Of a stretch of 64,000 nt of DNA, positions 47,551 to 63,444 are shown in pieces (the stretch's first letter is position 1; the number at the start of each line of letters is the position of its first letter). A program made the translations under genes and the position numbers. Below the pieces are notes generated by a model, which saw nothing but the letters and a program-made list of their open reading frames with translations, did not search any database and was not told the origin of the DNA. The DNA is from Chlorokybus atmophyticus (lineage: Eukaryota; Streptophyta; Chlorokybophyceae; Chlorokybales; Chlorokybaceae), in the NCBI GenBank assembly GCA_009103225.1, contig RHPI01002533.1:609578-673577 (forward strand). The letters run 5' to 3'.

Positions 47551-50500
47551 ATGAATATAGACAATAGGAAGGGCGAGCTTGCGGAGATCCGGGCCCAGCT
47601 GCGCAGTCTCGCCGGCAGCCGGTAAGTGTGTTGCTGCTGGAGCCACACAGTTGTTGGGTTCTTGGTCAGAGGGCGTGTCGGAAGCAGCATCCCGGTAGCA
47701 TCAGCTCGTAGCCAAGCCTGGCCTCCATTCGATTGACGCAGTGATAACGTAAATGTAAACTCATCTCAAATCTCACCGTTTGAGGTGGTCTTGTGTCTTA
47801 CCAATTGCTGATTCGTCTCGGACTGTGCTCTCAACCTCTCTGAGTTTATGTTTAGTTGAGGTTGATGCGCATAGCAGAGTCGCGTGGCAGTAATGTGCAT
47901 GTGACGTAACCTTCTGCGTGTGCATGCAGGTCCAACGAAAGCAATGTCGCCAGGCGTGAAGTTTTCAAGCGTGTTGTTTCCTACATGACGGTAAGTGGTT
48001 GCCTGCCGACACCATGTAGTTATATATAGTTTTCATCAGCGAGCTCTTCCTTTTGGTAAAAAGACTCTACTTGTTGCACACAGACACACATATGTGAAGG
48101 CTGGTATGCTGCACGCAGTCTTGTAAACACGTTGCCAATTCAGAATGCAAACAGACCTCCTTCAGCAGTGTTTTCAAGTCTTGTGCACAGGTTGGCATCG
48201 ATGTCTCAAGCATTTTCTCCGAAATGATCATGTGCACCGGTAACACCAATGATGTCGTGCTGAAGAAGATGTGTTACCTCTACCTGTCAACTTACGCTCA
48301 TCACCAGTCGGACTTGGCTCTGCTCACTGTCAACTTTCTGCAAAAGGTGCGCCTTGCTGCTTGTGCATGACTGTCATGCATTCAGAGAAGCTGAAGAAGC
48401 TAATCTGTAGGATTGTCGTGATGACGATCCGATGATCCGTGGCTTGGCTCTTCGCACGCTGTGCTCGCTGCGTGTGAAGAACCTGGTGGAGTATCTGGTG
48501 GGTCCCCTGGAGCAGGCTCTCAAGGACGCGCACTCGTACGTCCGCAAAACCGCCTGCATGGGAGTGCTCAAGCTGCACTACCTCGCGCCTAGTGCAGCGG
48601 AAGATGCGGGATTCATCGGAGATGTCCGCGGATTGCTTCTGCAGGATCGAGACGGGCAGGTAGTTGCCTTGCTCTGTCAGCCAGTCCTACCTGCAAGTAG
48701 TGATGTTGGTATCGTACAAAGTGGCACATGCACTGCTCACTCATCAGCACGCTTGGTTGCGTTTCAAGTAGCACTTGGCAGCGTGTTCATGGCGGTGGTG
48801 TGGCTGCGGGTTGTGCTTATAGTTGTGTCAATCTGCTTGGCGTGCAGGTGGTGGCGACAGCCTTGCAGGTGCTGCGAGAAATTCTATCTTCCAGCAGGGG
48901 TGCGGGCGGTGGAGAAGCAGCCGTGGAGACGTCCGCTGTGTTGGTCAGCCGCCAGCTGGTGTATGCGCTGCTCAACCGCATGAAGGAGTTCAGGTAGTTG
49001 AGCGAGTGTGCTTTGGCTATTAAGCCCTCATATTTGCAAAGATTGCTTGTGATCGCTTACTTGCCAAATGCTTACCTGCCCATCTGTGCAGCGAATGGTC
49101 ACAATGCGCTGTTCTGGATCTTGTGGCCTCGTACAGCCCTGAGAACTCTGAGGAGATCTTTGACATCATGAACGTGCTTGAAGACCGCATGCAACACGCC
49201 AACAGCGCGGTTGTTCTGGCTACTGTGAAAGTGTTTCTGCACCTGACACTGCCCTTGCCAGCCGTGCATCAGCAGGTAGGTTGCCATGTAGTGCATTCAA
49301 GGCTTTGGGTGTTGTGGAATGCATGCAGGAATGACGGGACATTTGCCATGCAGGTTTATGAACGCATCAAAGCCCCTTTGTTAACACTCGTACGCAGCCC
49401 GAGTCCAGAGATCGCATACGCAGTCCTTGTTCATATGCACCTGATGGTCACGCGTGCACCCATTCTGTTCTCCTCCGAGTACAAGAACTTCTATTGCCGC
49501 TATAACGACCCTACATATGTCAAGAAGTTGAAGCTGGAAATGCTCACTGCTGTTGCCGATGGAAGCAACACGTATGATATAGGTGTGCTGCTTGACGCGA
49601 TGTTGTGTAGGAGTGTGTTTGTTCCAGCTTGATTGATGGTGCCTTGACAGTGACGGAGTTGAGTGAGTACGTGGCCGATATTGATGAAACCATTGCAAGG
49701 CTGTCATTGCGGGCTATTGGTCGCATCGCGCTGCAAAGTGATGATGCTCCAGAAGTTGGTGAGCGGCTTCTACAGGTCCGTACAACTGCATTGCACGACT
49801 TGCAGTTGCACTAGTCTGTGGCATTGTTTAACTCCTCTACTGGCTGCAGTTTTTGGACAGTGGAGCAGATTACATTGTTGCAGAAACGTTGATTGTTACC
49901 AAAGACCTGTTGCGGCGATATCCAAAACGCGCTGCTTCGTGGGTGACGGCGGTAGCTGACGTGCCTGTGGCTGATATACAGGTCAGCCTCGGCTGTACTT
50001 CTATTGTTGTCATTGTGCATTCATGCCATCTGTGAGTCCGGGCACAGTTTTGTCATTGCGTTTGTGTTTGACTTGTTTGTAACACTTCATTCACACGTCT
50101 TTGCATGCGAGTATCCTTACAATTGCATATTGCAGGAGCCCGATGCTCGTGCAGCTTTGATATGGATATTTGGCGAGTATGGACAAGAGCTGCCAGATGC
50201 ACCCTATGTTCTAGAAAACCTAGCCCAAACCTTTCTGGATGAGGAGTCACCCAAGGTGTGCCAGCCGGTTTCACACGATACTGAAACTTGCTCTGATGTT
50301 TGTGGCCACCCTCAATCACATCATGCTGCCTTCGCTGCTTTCTTGTATTAAGTTCGTTTTGGTTTCCAAGCATAGAGAACGCTCTTGCTTTGTCAGCACA
50401 AGTATGCATGGCAACAATGCGTGCAGCATCTGTTTGCAGGTCAGATCGGAGCTGTTAACGGCTGCCGCAAAGCTGTTCTTCCAGCGCCCGCCCGAGTGCC

Positions 50501-51866
50501 AGTACATGCTGGGTACCATGCTTGAGTACGGATGTCAAGACTCGCATCAGGACGTGCACGACCGCGCGCTGTTGTACTACCGCCTACTCCAGCACAACGT
50601 GGATACTGCTGCTCAGGTTAGACTGCGCTGTGCTGGTTCATCTGGACAGATGACATGTCTCTCGCTAACAGCTGTGCAATATATGCAGGTCATCAATGGG
50701 CCCAAGGATGCAGTCTTGCAGTTCCTTGATGATCAGAGCGGCGAGCTGAAGGACCGGCTGTTTGACGAGTTCAACACGCTCGCTGTTGTGTACAGGCAGC
50801 CATCATACGTGTTCCTTGACCAAGAACAGGCACGGAGCACTCAGCACATGTATATGTGTAAGGTGGAAGCTTGCTGAGCTGCAAGCTGCTGTTGTCGCAG
50901 GACCTTGCAGCGGCCAAGGCACGGGTTCAAGAGGAGGAAGAGGCGCAACAAGCGCGGGCCATTGACCTGCCAGAAAACAGCTTGCTTCGCCCAGAAGAGC
51001 GAGAGGATGATGTGAAGGTACACTTTGGGTCAATGCACTTACACGCATGTATGCAATTGCTGTTGTCATGATGAACTCACGACATCTTGCCACTGTTGCT
51101 ACCAACAGTCACGATGTTGACGACAGTGCTGTGTGTAGGCAGGTGCGCTCTCACCAAATGCCAATGGCAAAGGAGGAGATTATGCGGCTCCTCTGGCAGC
51201 ATTGTTGGACTCATTTCCTCCCGCGCCCTCAGTATCAACTCCTCCCACCGCCAGCACAACCGCTCCTCCATTGAGTGCAGCAGCATCTTCAAGTCCGCTT
51301 GATGATTTGCTAGGCGGGTTCGGGGCTCTGGGCTTGCCCTCTGCAGCGCCCGCACTCGCGGCTGCACCTGCGCCTCCTCAAAAACCGCCTGCACTCATGT
51401 TGTCGCCACGGCCTGTGCTAGATGCGACAACTTTTCAAAAAAAGTGGGGAGCATTGCCTCTGGCTACAACACTGGTACGTGGACAACATCCATCTGTGGA
51501 TGTCGTGCGACAGCACGAGCGCATTGCAAATGGTTGTGTCACATTCAAATTGTTGTTTTTGTTGATATGTGCGTGTAGGGTGCGCGTCTGCCATCCACGC
51601 CTGCGCTCTCCGCTGCCACCACGCAAGACATCATCAAGCACATGTCAGCTTCCAGCATTCTCTGCATAGCTTCTGGCGGCCAGGCACCGAACTACAAGTT
51701 CTACATGTTTGCGCAAAACGCAGACCAATCGTCATTGTTTCTCGTAGAGTTGTTGATGGATCGGTCAACAGCAACTGCCACCGCAAAGATCAAAGCAGAA
51801 AATGCCAGCACAGTTGGTCCGTTTGGCGAGTTGTTTACTGCAACTCTGGGAAAATTTGGTACATAA
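47551..51866 (+). CDS. AP4B: AP-4 complex subunit beta (beta-4 adaptin)
   Basis: AP-4 is a clathrin-independent adaptor that sorts cargo at the trans-Golgi network. About fifteen exons run from MNIDNRKGELAEIRAQL (47551) to the stop at 51866. Exon 4 (48411-48660) has DDDPMIRGLALRTLCSLRV, NLVEYLVGPL and DAHSYVRKTACMGVLKLHYL, closer to AP4B than to AP-1/2 beta. Later exons show ENSEEIFDIMNVLEDRM, SSEYKNFYCRYNDPTYVKKL, DARAALIWIFGEYGQELPDA and FFQRPPECQYMLGTML. These are the HEAT-like trunk. A Pro/Ala/Ser hinge (about 51200-51440) contains LDDLLGG. The last exon (51579-51866) is the C-terminal appendage (IKHMSASSILCIASG). The donor near 50829 is unclear. The gene looks intact. Confidence 0.93.
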
Positions 51867-52694
51867 AAGATGATCTGCCCAGTAGCCCGTTGTCGATTTG
51901 TGTACAAAAGGGGTTATGCTGCTATGCCAGCATGCATTTGCCCTATGACTTACATCTTATGCATGGTGTGTCGCCGACCGGGGTGACATGCACCATACGC
52001 ACTCATCATCCGACATATATGTTGCATATGTTGTGTCGACATCTGGCATGCTCAAGCGTGCAAAATGACGAGAACACTTGTGCTTTGCGCATGTGAGGTG
52101 CACACTATTCTGGCATGACAAGCCAGTTACATTTCGAGCACTATGAACTCCAGACCATGCAGTGCCTATCCAACGTCGCGCAGAAACATGGCAACTTGGA
52201 ACAGTGCATGCGAAAGTTGCCACTCGATAATGATGCAGGCATGGATGCACAGTCTGTAGTCCAGTCTTTGTGTAGCTTGTCCAGTAGGGTTGCACACACT
52301 CACCACCCATCAACGAGTCGCCTCATTTAGGTAGACGAGTGCGGCATAGTCGCCCTACAGACCATCGACAAACTAACAGTCCACATCCAGTCCCAGGTAC
52401 CCAGCTCCCGCCACATCCTGTCAGTGCGCCTCATATGTTGCACCTAGTTGCGCACGTGGCAAATGCTGCCCACTTGCACTCCTGGCACAGTGCAGCCAAT
52501 CAAGATGCATTGCAACTTGTTCTGTGGTGAGCAGGTGCAGTTGAGCAGCATGGCCAGCACTGAAACCCAACAATCGCTGCATTTATCTACATTATACACC
52601 AACCTGTAGCTACAGATGCGGCTATGTTGCAAACAAAGCTGACCATAGCCGCTTCTGCTTATTTTTACACCAGCAATATACAGACGAGCCTAAC
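51867..52694. other. intergenic between convergent genes
   Basis: The 3' flanks of AP-4 beta and the SYP2-type syntaxin. No supported gene. Confidence 0.5.
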
Positions 52695-54600
52695 TTACGA
52701 GCCAATAAACAAGATCAGGATAACGACAAGGATGACCACCGCTGATAGAATACAGCAAGCCTGCAAGAACCAACATAAGTAACAGTACAACATGTGTGGC
52801 ATGCATGTGTGCACACTAGCATGCAATGCATGGCATGATGACGCACTGATGAGGCCGCACATATGCTTATGAAAGGCATGCTCATGCAAAATTATGCAAC
52901 AAGTACATACCATGCCTCGTGACTTTCGTTGCGACTTGGAGGCTTTGGCAAGCTCCTGATTGGCTTGGCGCGTGTGCTCATGCACTGTGACAATGTTGGA
53001 CTCGATATCATCTATTTGGTGACCCTGAAAGCCAAAACAAATTATTATCAATATGACAGCCATAGCCGCGTGTCGTCTGCCCTCATCAACATGACATACG
53101 AGGTGTGCACTGTCAGACTGATCACATAAGGTACTGATGTGGAGGTTGGTCAGCAGTGCCCAACTTGAATTCCCAAAGCTCAATGGTTTGTTATTACATG
53201 AACCAACCCACACCCTCATGCAAACACCAGCAGGCATGACCCGTACTGCACCAACCTGCTCATTGACAAGGACAGCAAGGTCTTGAAAGATCTCATGAAC
53301 CTCGCCGATCTGCTGCTGTATGTCTTGGATGCCGGCATCGCGCTCCTCGATGAGCGCCGTATTGTACTCGATGGCGGAGCCCAGCTGCATCACTTCCTGC
53401 TGCCGCTGCTTTTGTTCCTGAAGAAGCGCCTGCCGTTCTGCAGGAGCCGCCTCGTCGAGGCTGGTCCTGACTGCTTGGGCTGGTGGTGGTGGTGGTGCTC
53501 GCGGCGCATAAGCCAACTCCCGCTCTACACACTGCTTCTGGGCTCGCTGCAACTCCGCCAGAGCAGCCTGCAACCACAAACGACGCGATGTCATGCACGA
53601 CATATACTACTGCCAGAACACGCAACACACCATGCACATATGCTAAATGCTGCAGCAGCGCCAGCAGGATTGGCCATGACTTTCAGTGGCTATGTATGCT
53701 CTTGGCAGTGTTGGCATGTGAAACTGTGGTCAGCACCTGGAAGTCGCGCAAGAGCTTGTCTCTGGATGGTGGCGGTAGTGCATCTGGTGGCAGTGCATGC
53801 AGGGCCTGAAGTTGCACACACATCGTAGTTAGAACACGCAAGAGGCATTCACGCATTCAAGAAGAACGCAAAGAGCACGTCCGACATCTCCTACCTGTGA
53901 GAGGTCTTTGGCAGCCTTTGACAAGTGATCTGAAGTGTGGCGCAGCGTGTGGCGATACTCTGGCGTGTCCTTGGGACCTCCCAGCGACACAACGCCGCGG
54001 GCAAACCCTCGCACCTGTGACACAACAGACATGAGCCTGTATTTGTGTGCAACATGTGCCTATCACTGCACAATCTCGAAGCATGTCATGCAATGCAACA
54101 ACTACATTGAATAAGGCGCTTGTTACTGAGCACCAAGACAAAGTAAAAAAGCCGCTGCGTTTGCATTACAGAGACCATGACAGATGCAAGCACGAACAAG
54201 CCACAAGAAATGACTACTGTTCACCGCAAAACACCATGACGGGCATGCAACGCTGCAGATATAGACGACACACAGCAACCGTGACACGAATTGTATTCAC
54301 AACAGAGCAAGGAGGAAAAGACATGGATTTCCTAGGTTGTGCCATTATGGTGCAAACGAACAGCTCAGAGGCGCCGAACAGACGTGGCAACAACTGTGCT
54401 TGTACTTCCAAGAGACGCACGTGAGCTTGCACATTGGATTTGCAAGGAGCAGAACACACAGCAGGCAATTCTACCTGTGTGGTCAGCATGAATACGCTCC
54501 TAGCAATGGCCGATCCCGCCTCGGAAGCAGGCACAGCAGCAGGAGCCGCGGCGGCGCCAGCTGCGGCACCGCCTCCACGGCCGACATCCTGGAAGCTCAT
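52695..54600 (-). CDS. SYP2: Qa-SNARE syntaxin, SYP2 (PEP12/VAM3) type
   Basis: SYP2 syntaxins mediate fusion at the prevacuolar compartment and vacuole. Exons: 54600-54475, 54014-53895, 53805-53737, 53567-53256, 53024-52911 and 52760-52695. The start MSFQDV matches plant SYP21 (MSFQDL). The Habc part has GVVSLGGPKDTPEYRHTLRH and LRDFQAALAELQRAQK (SYP21: KDFQSVLKEFQKAQR). The SNARE helix runs through ALIEERDAGIQDIQQQIGEV and EIFQDLAVLVNEQGHQIDDI; the zero-layer Gln is in NEQG. The C-terminal anchor is ILSAVVILVVILILFIGS. Length is about 268 residues. The Ala-rich insert after the start is lineage-specific. It is head-to-head with NSF, the ATPase that recycles SNAREs. Confidence 0.94.
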
Positions 54601-54999
54601 CGCACCCAGTAAAGAAGAAGGCACAATGCGGACAGCGTTTGAAGAATCCCTGTCCTCCTCCTCCCGCACTACCGCCGCCGCCGCCGCCGCCGCCTCCGCA
54701 CGCCGTGGCCCACCGTACTGCGTAGGGTTTGCTTGCCTGCCACGTGTCGCAATGTGACTGTGGAACATACATACCGTGCCACGCACGGAAGGTGCTGCTT
54801 TCTTCCGTAGGAGAAAACACAAACCGTCTGGAAGCTACGTACACTGTGGCCCAAGCTTCCGTGCCACGTGCCAGCAGCAGATGAAAGCCAGGGTTTTTAC
54901 TGCCGTTTAGCCGGCGACGGTGCTGCAGGTGGTGGCGGCGGCGGAGGACGAGGAGACGGTGGCGGCCGGGAGGGGCGGGGGACAGCTGCAGGCAGCAAG
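54601..54999. promoter_or_regulatory. short divergent promoter region, SYP2 / NSF
   Basis: About 400 bp lie between the proposed starts. It is GC-rich with a (CCG)n run near 54670-54700 and a GGC/GGA-rich patch near 54925-54980. A bidirectional promoter is inferred. If NSF starts upstream at 54868, this gap is shorter. Confidence 0.4.
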
Positions 55000-58977
<3,978 letters not shown>

Positions 58978-60159
58978 TGAACGGCACAGCATGCGTAGAA
59001 ACTCACTGTGTCTTGTTGGTATCTGTACAATACGCTGGCGGCCTGTTGCTCTGCTGGGCAAAGTTTCCAAGCCTACTGGGCGCTGCACTTCAACCAGCAT
59101 GTAGTATAGTTGCGCCACGTGCGGCTTGGCGTTGTCGGAGTGCACATGATTGCAGTGCGCTGCGGGAAGCAGCGCATCTTGATTGACACAGCTGCAGATT
59201 GATTCGAATCATCTATTTGTTAGGTAGACTGTAGCATAACGTACATATGCTGCAGGCTAGCGTGCCTGTGACAAGTTGAGAATGAGTTCCGCTGTGTACA
59301 GAGAATGCGCGACACGTATGCACATGCACGACACATGCAATGGACCCAGCATGATGTCAAAATGCAGTTTGCATTGTTCATGTAGACCACCGGGCTACTA
59401 TTACTCACTAAGTTCACTACCTACTCTACTACCCACACCCCGTTAGCCATAGCAGTCAGTACATGCATGTAGTACCTGCCCACATGGGCCGTGGTCTGCG
59501 GTTGATAGTTGTCCACAACGTCAACATGAGCAGCAGCGACGACAACTCCCTCGCCCTCTCCTCCCCCTCCGCCTCCCTGCGCTTCTTCCGCTTGCTCCGT
59601 CGCTGCTTGCGGTCTTTTGTAGTGCAACCCACGCACTGTCCATGTCCACAGTGCTGTGCGTGCAGTGCTGGTGGCACTGGGCTTGTGCCATTCATGTGCT
59701 CTTGTGCAGTGCATGTTCTGGTTCGGTTGGGTTGGGTTGGGTGGTGGGATTGGCTGGGAACCTGAAACAATGTACTTCAACAGTGTTTCAGGTTCCTAGC
59801 TCCTCTTTATCCTGTTGGTTCTAACTTGAAACCGCGCATAGTCTGTTGTGGATTTACGGCGTTGTGCCACCTGGCTAGGCTATATCACCAATCACAGGGC
59901 GCTTGACGTGTGTGCTTGCTATACTGGTGAGACTGCCATTGCAATGTGTGTCTGCAACGTTTGCAATACACGGCTTTACTAATGTTGTGTACATCTGATG
60001 GCTTGCGTGGCATACACAAGCACATGCGTGCAGAAGAGCTATAGCAAGTCAGAACACACTTTGTGGGCACAGCTCATGACATCTGCTTTGCGTGTGCGGC
60101 AAGGGGGCGTAGGAAGTACTTGTGATGGCACGACACTTGATAACCGATTGTTACGAGTA
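58978..60159. other. intergenic between convergent genes
   Basis: No supported gene. It contains a G/T-rich stretch with repeated TTGGG at about 59724-59742 and a 12-bp inverted repeat (arms 59757-59768 and 59785-59796) lying between NSF and the DUF218 gene. Confidence 0.5.
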
Positions 60160-61543
60160 TTACGAATCCCATGGCAAGCGTCCCACGTACGGCTGCGGTC
60201 CGCAGTGGTTGAACAGCTCGGTGAGCTCCGGGCACGCAGTAGGGTATGGGCTGGTGCGCGCGAAGGGATCGCGGTCCAGGCGCTTCTGCGACAACGACTC
60301 GGAACACCCGTAAGGGTCTGAGCGGAACTGGCTGACGGTGTGCGTCTCTCCCTCCATTGCCGCGACCAGCTCCACCGTGTCCGGCAGGGAAACTCCTCGA
60401 AACTCGAACCGCTTGAACGGGAACGCAATGGCCACACGGTGCATGTCCACGAAGCGCGCGCGCTTGGCCTCGTAGCTCACCACCTGCCACGGACACGCGC
60501 GCGAGCACACACACACGCATGGTTAGCACGCGGAGCGTGACCCTTCCGGCAATGTTGCATCATCGAAACCAGAGGAGGGGCACACACTGTGAAGTTCTTT
60601 GGGTAATGTCCGGTGAGCTCGCGGAAGCGACATATTGAGAACAAGACGTTCTCAAAGCTGTCGCGTGCGTACTCTTCTGTGAAGGCTCGCGAGCGCACCT
60701 CCTCCTTCCCTGCCATGCATAGTGTGCAGATGATCAGCACATTGTTGACTTACTACACACATCCCATGCATAAGATGTCCCAACTACATTAAGCAGCACG
60801 CTTGCTTACCAAACCAATCAAGGGCGTCTGCAACACTCCAGTAGCTGTGAGCTTCGCTGCGCGGCCCGGCAGCTCGCCTCGTCTCCCCTCCACTGAACAG
60901 CAGCATAGCCTCAGGTGACTCCGCTGCCATCAACACCCCCAACCTGAGAGGCAACACATCACTGTCAAAGTTTAAACATGAACAGTACCCACAGTATTGG
61001 CACACGGAGGTCAGCAGATAGCAACAAGCGCTCCGCGTACTTACTTGATAGCATCAGCAAAGGTGGCGCCTGCACCATGCTCCCCTTTCCTCATCTTCTG
61101 GTACGGCTCAAGAAACCAAGCCTACCAACGGCCATACTAGTCAAACAAACTTGACCATTCACATGATACTACCGCATATGCACTTGATATGTCCTCAGGC
61201 ACACATGCGCACATGCGCATGCATGACTGTACAAGCCAGCATGCGTGCTGGCTTGCACCTTGTCATCGTCCGGGTGGGTAAGGTCCGTTCCTGTGTAGAC
61301 GGCATGGCCGGCAACCATCACAAGTGACTCCAGGCCGGCCCATTCAGGCCGACCGTTGCGCCACACCTGGCCGTGGGCCGACCTGCGTGGCGGCACATAA
61401 TCCCGCGCCACACACGGCCTCCCGGCAACATCTCTCGCAAACGAATACAGCAACACTAGCAGGATTGTCATCGACAGCATCGCAGCCGCCGCGACCAAAG
61501 AAAAGCGCCAGCTTGCGCCCGCACCCATGCCCAACCTCCGCAT
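60160..61543 (-). CDS. DUF218 (YdcF/SanA-like) membrane-anchored protein
   Basis: Five exons: 61543-61259, 61121-61045, 60943-60810, 60709-60588 and 60483-60160, about 313 residues. The start MRRLGMGAG is followed by one hydrophobic segment (FSLVAAAAMLSMTILLVLLY), a signal anchor. The DUF218 core is visible: LVMVAGHAVYTG near the first strand, WFLEPYQK, then LLFSGGETRRAAGPRSEAHS with the family's SGG.T hallmark. Later come YARDSFENVLFSICRFREL and FTVVSYEAKRARFVDMHRV, typical of the eukaryotic branch known from plants and yeast. The biochemical role of this branch is unknown; bacterial relatives are linked to cell-envelope functions. The position of the anchor suggests a type II endomembrane protein. 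It is head-to-head with the COP10-like gene. Confidence 0.88.
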
Positions 61544-62284
61544 AATGCCATGAGCAAGATACACCGCCCGGCGCCTGCTGTGAGAATGTATGAGGTTGTG
61601 TCTTTTGTACAAAGATGTTGTGCACTGTGGACACAATCTCTGATATCTTGAATACTGTTCAAGGCAATGTTACAAAAGCAACATGGGAGCAATGCGCAAG
61701 CTTTAAGATTACTGTAAGAAATGGCAATATAACTGTTGGAGGTGTGTACACGCAGAGAGTAAGCAGCTTGCTGTGTAGTACTGCATGCATGCACACGCAC
61801 ACATACGCGCACTTAAGTCCGTGCTTTGTAACAACTGGGGCTATCAGTTGTTGGACTGACCTGTTGATGCTGCTGTTAGGGCTGTCAGGGGAAGCGTGGT
61901 GGTAGTCCTCTCCCCTCGGCAGCCCACCGCCGGCTTCCAGGTCCTTGCCGGAGCTGTTTCGGCTGCGAAGGAGGAGGCTTGCTGCAGCTTTAGCTGCACC
62001 ACCTCCAGAACCACCTCCGCCCCCACCGCCTTCTCCACCTCCCCGCGTGGGCGCCAGCCTGCCCCGCTCCGCAGCACTAACGCCGTCCCACCGTCCTCGT
62101 GCTGGGGGGCGTCGCCCTGCTTCTTGTGCTTGTTCCCCACTTTACGCTCGAAGCTACGCCAGCCCTGCTCACCTTACCGCCGCAGTAAACGACGGTGCCG
62201 CCGTGGAAGTAGTTGTTGGTGGTGGTAGCGTCAGCTACGGCGTCGGCAGTGTTGTCGTAGAGATAGGAGTGGTGCGGGTTGCGC
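61544..62284. promoter_or_regulatory. upstream region shared by DUF218 and COP10-like genes
   Basis: About 740 bp between divergent starts. The right half is GC-rich with CCACC and CGC repeats. Frames through it lack family similarity. A bidirectional promoter is inferred. Confidence 0.3.
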
Positions 62285-63444
62285 ATGGGCCAGGGGGCGA
62301 GAGGGGCGGCGGCGAGGCGAATCCAGCGGGAGATCGCGGAGATCAGCGGCGGCGGCCTGGCGCACCTCCCTGGCTGCACCGCCGGCCCCCAGGTACACGT
62401 GTGCCCGCTCAAGCTCTTTGGCTACGATCATGCTGCATGTGTATTCCTGGTCCAAACTTAGCGCATGCTATCAGTCTGCTTGCGCTGTCCCATGTGGTGA
62501 CAGCTCTGTCTTTGTCAATTACACGATGTTCGTTATCTACTGGAAAGACTGCAATGCACAAGTGTAACTTGCAGGCATTGGCTTTGCTTCCAGTCCCGTA
62601 GCGTGCATGCTCGACGGATCACTGCATGTCCAAAGCGCAGGCAGCACATGTATGACAGGCACAACTGGCCACTCCAATCCGTACGCTGTGAACTCGTATG
62701 TCTTGTGCTGCGAACATCGTTGCAATCACGGATGGATTGTAAAAGAAGCAACCTCCATGGGCACATGGGCCTTCACTGTTTGACACGACATCTGCAGCAC
62801 CCATGCATTGCGTGTGCACGTTGGCCTGGCATGCAAGAATGAAATGAATGACCCTTCAGGGTGACGACTTGCACCGCTGGGCAGCGTGCGTGGCTGGACC
62901 TGCCGGCACACCCTACGAGGGGGGCTCGTTCTTCCTTGACATCGAGCTGCCGCAGGCAAGTTTGTTTCCAGAATCACAGCCCGCCCTGCGGCAAGCATAA
63001 TGGAAGTCAGAGCTGTATTCACCCTGTGAAACACGTGTTGTGTTTTGGTTGTTGTAGACGCTTTAGCAGACTGCACATGCAGTCATTGGAGGGTTGAACA
63101 AAATGGTACTTGCTGAGTATCACGCATAGGTTACATGATTGCAATCGCACACAATCACAACAACACAGGACTATCCCTTCTCCCCTCCACATGTGGCATT
63201 CCGGACGCTTGTTTACCACTGCAATGTGGCACCGGAGGACGGAAGCCTGGCGCTGCGCATGCTCGAGCCGGACGCGTGGTCCCCCGCCATCACACTTGCC
63301 CAGGTGATGCAGGCCATCTCGCAGCTGCTGGCCGAGCCCGACCTCGACAAGGCTGTTGTGGCCACCATCGCGCAGACGTACCTGCTGGACCCCGACGCGC
63401 ACGATGCCAACGCGAGGGAGTGGACAAGGCGCTATGCCATGTGA
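62285..63444 (+). CDS. COP10: COP10-like ubiquitin E2 variant lacking the catalytic cysteine
   Basis: Three exons: 62285-62392, 62860-62955 and 63169-63444, giving 159 residues with the complete E2 (UBC) fold. Exon 1 has RRIQREIAEI (helix 1), exon 2 GPAGTPYEGGSFFLDIELPQ, and exon 3 DYPFSPPHVAFRT, VYHCNV, WSPAITLAQV and AREWTRRYAM. These match UBE2D/UBE2E enzymes, but where an active E2 reads G.ICLDIL this reads GSLALRML, so the catalytic Cys is Ala. Plant COP10 is the known E2 variant nearest this type and also lacks the Cys while keeping HCN. COP10 acts with DET1 and DDB1 in CUL4 ligase regulation and light signalling in plants. The donor of exon 2 is GC (cag/gcaagt). Orthology to COP10 is inferred. 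Confidence 0.87.

Noticed and set aside
47380-47625. Alternative AP-4 beta start at an upstream Met in another frame
   Set aside because: The frame differs from that of the adaptin exons, and the start at 47551 joins exon 2 in phase.
59720-59745. TTGGG repeats resembling telomere DNA
   Set aside because: Only a few units, internal, and not the TTTAGGG or TTTTAGGG form expected of green algae.
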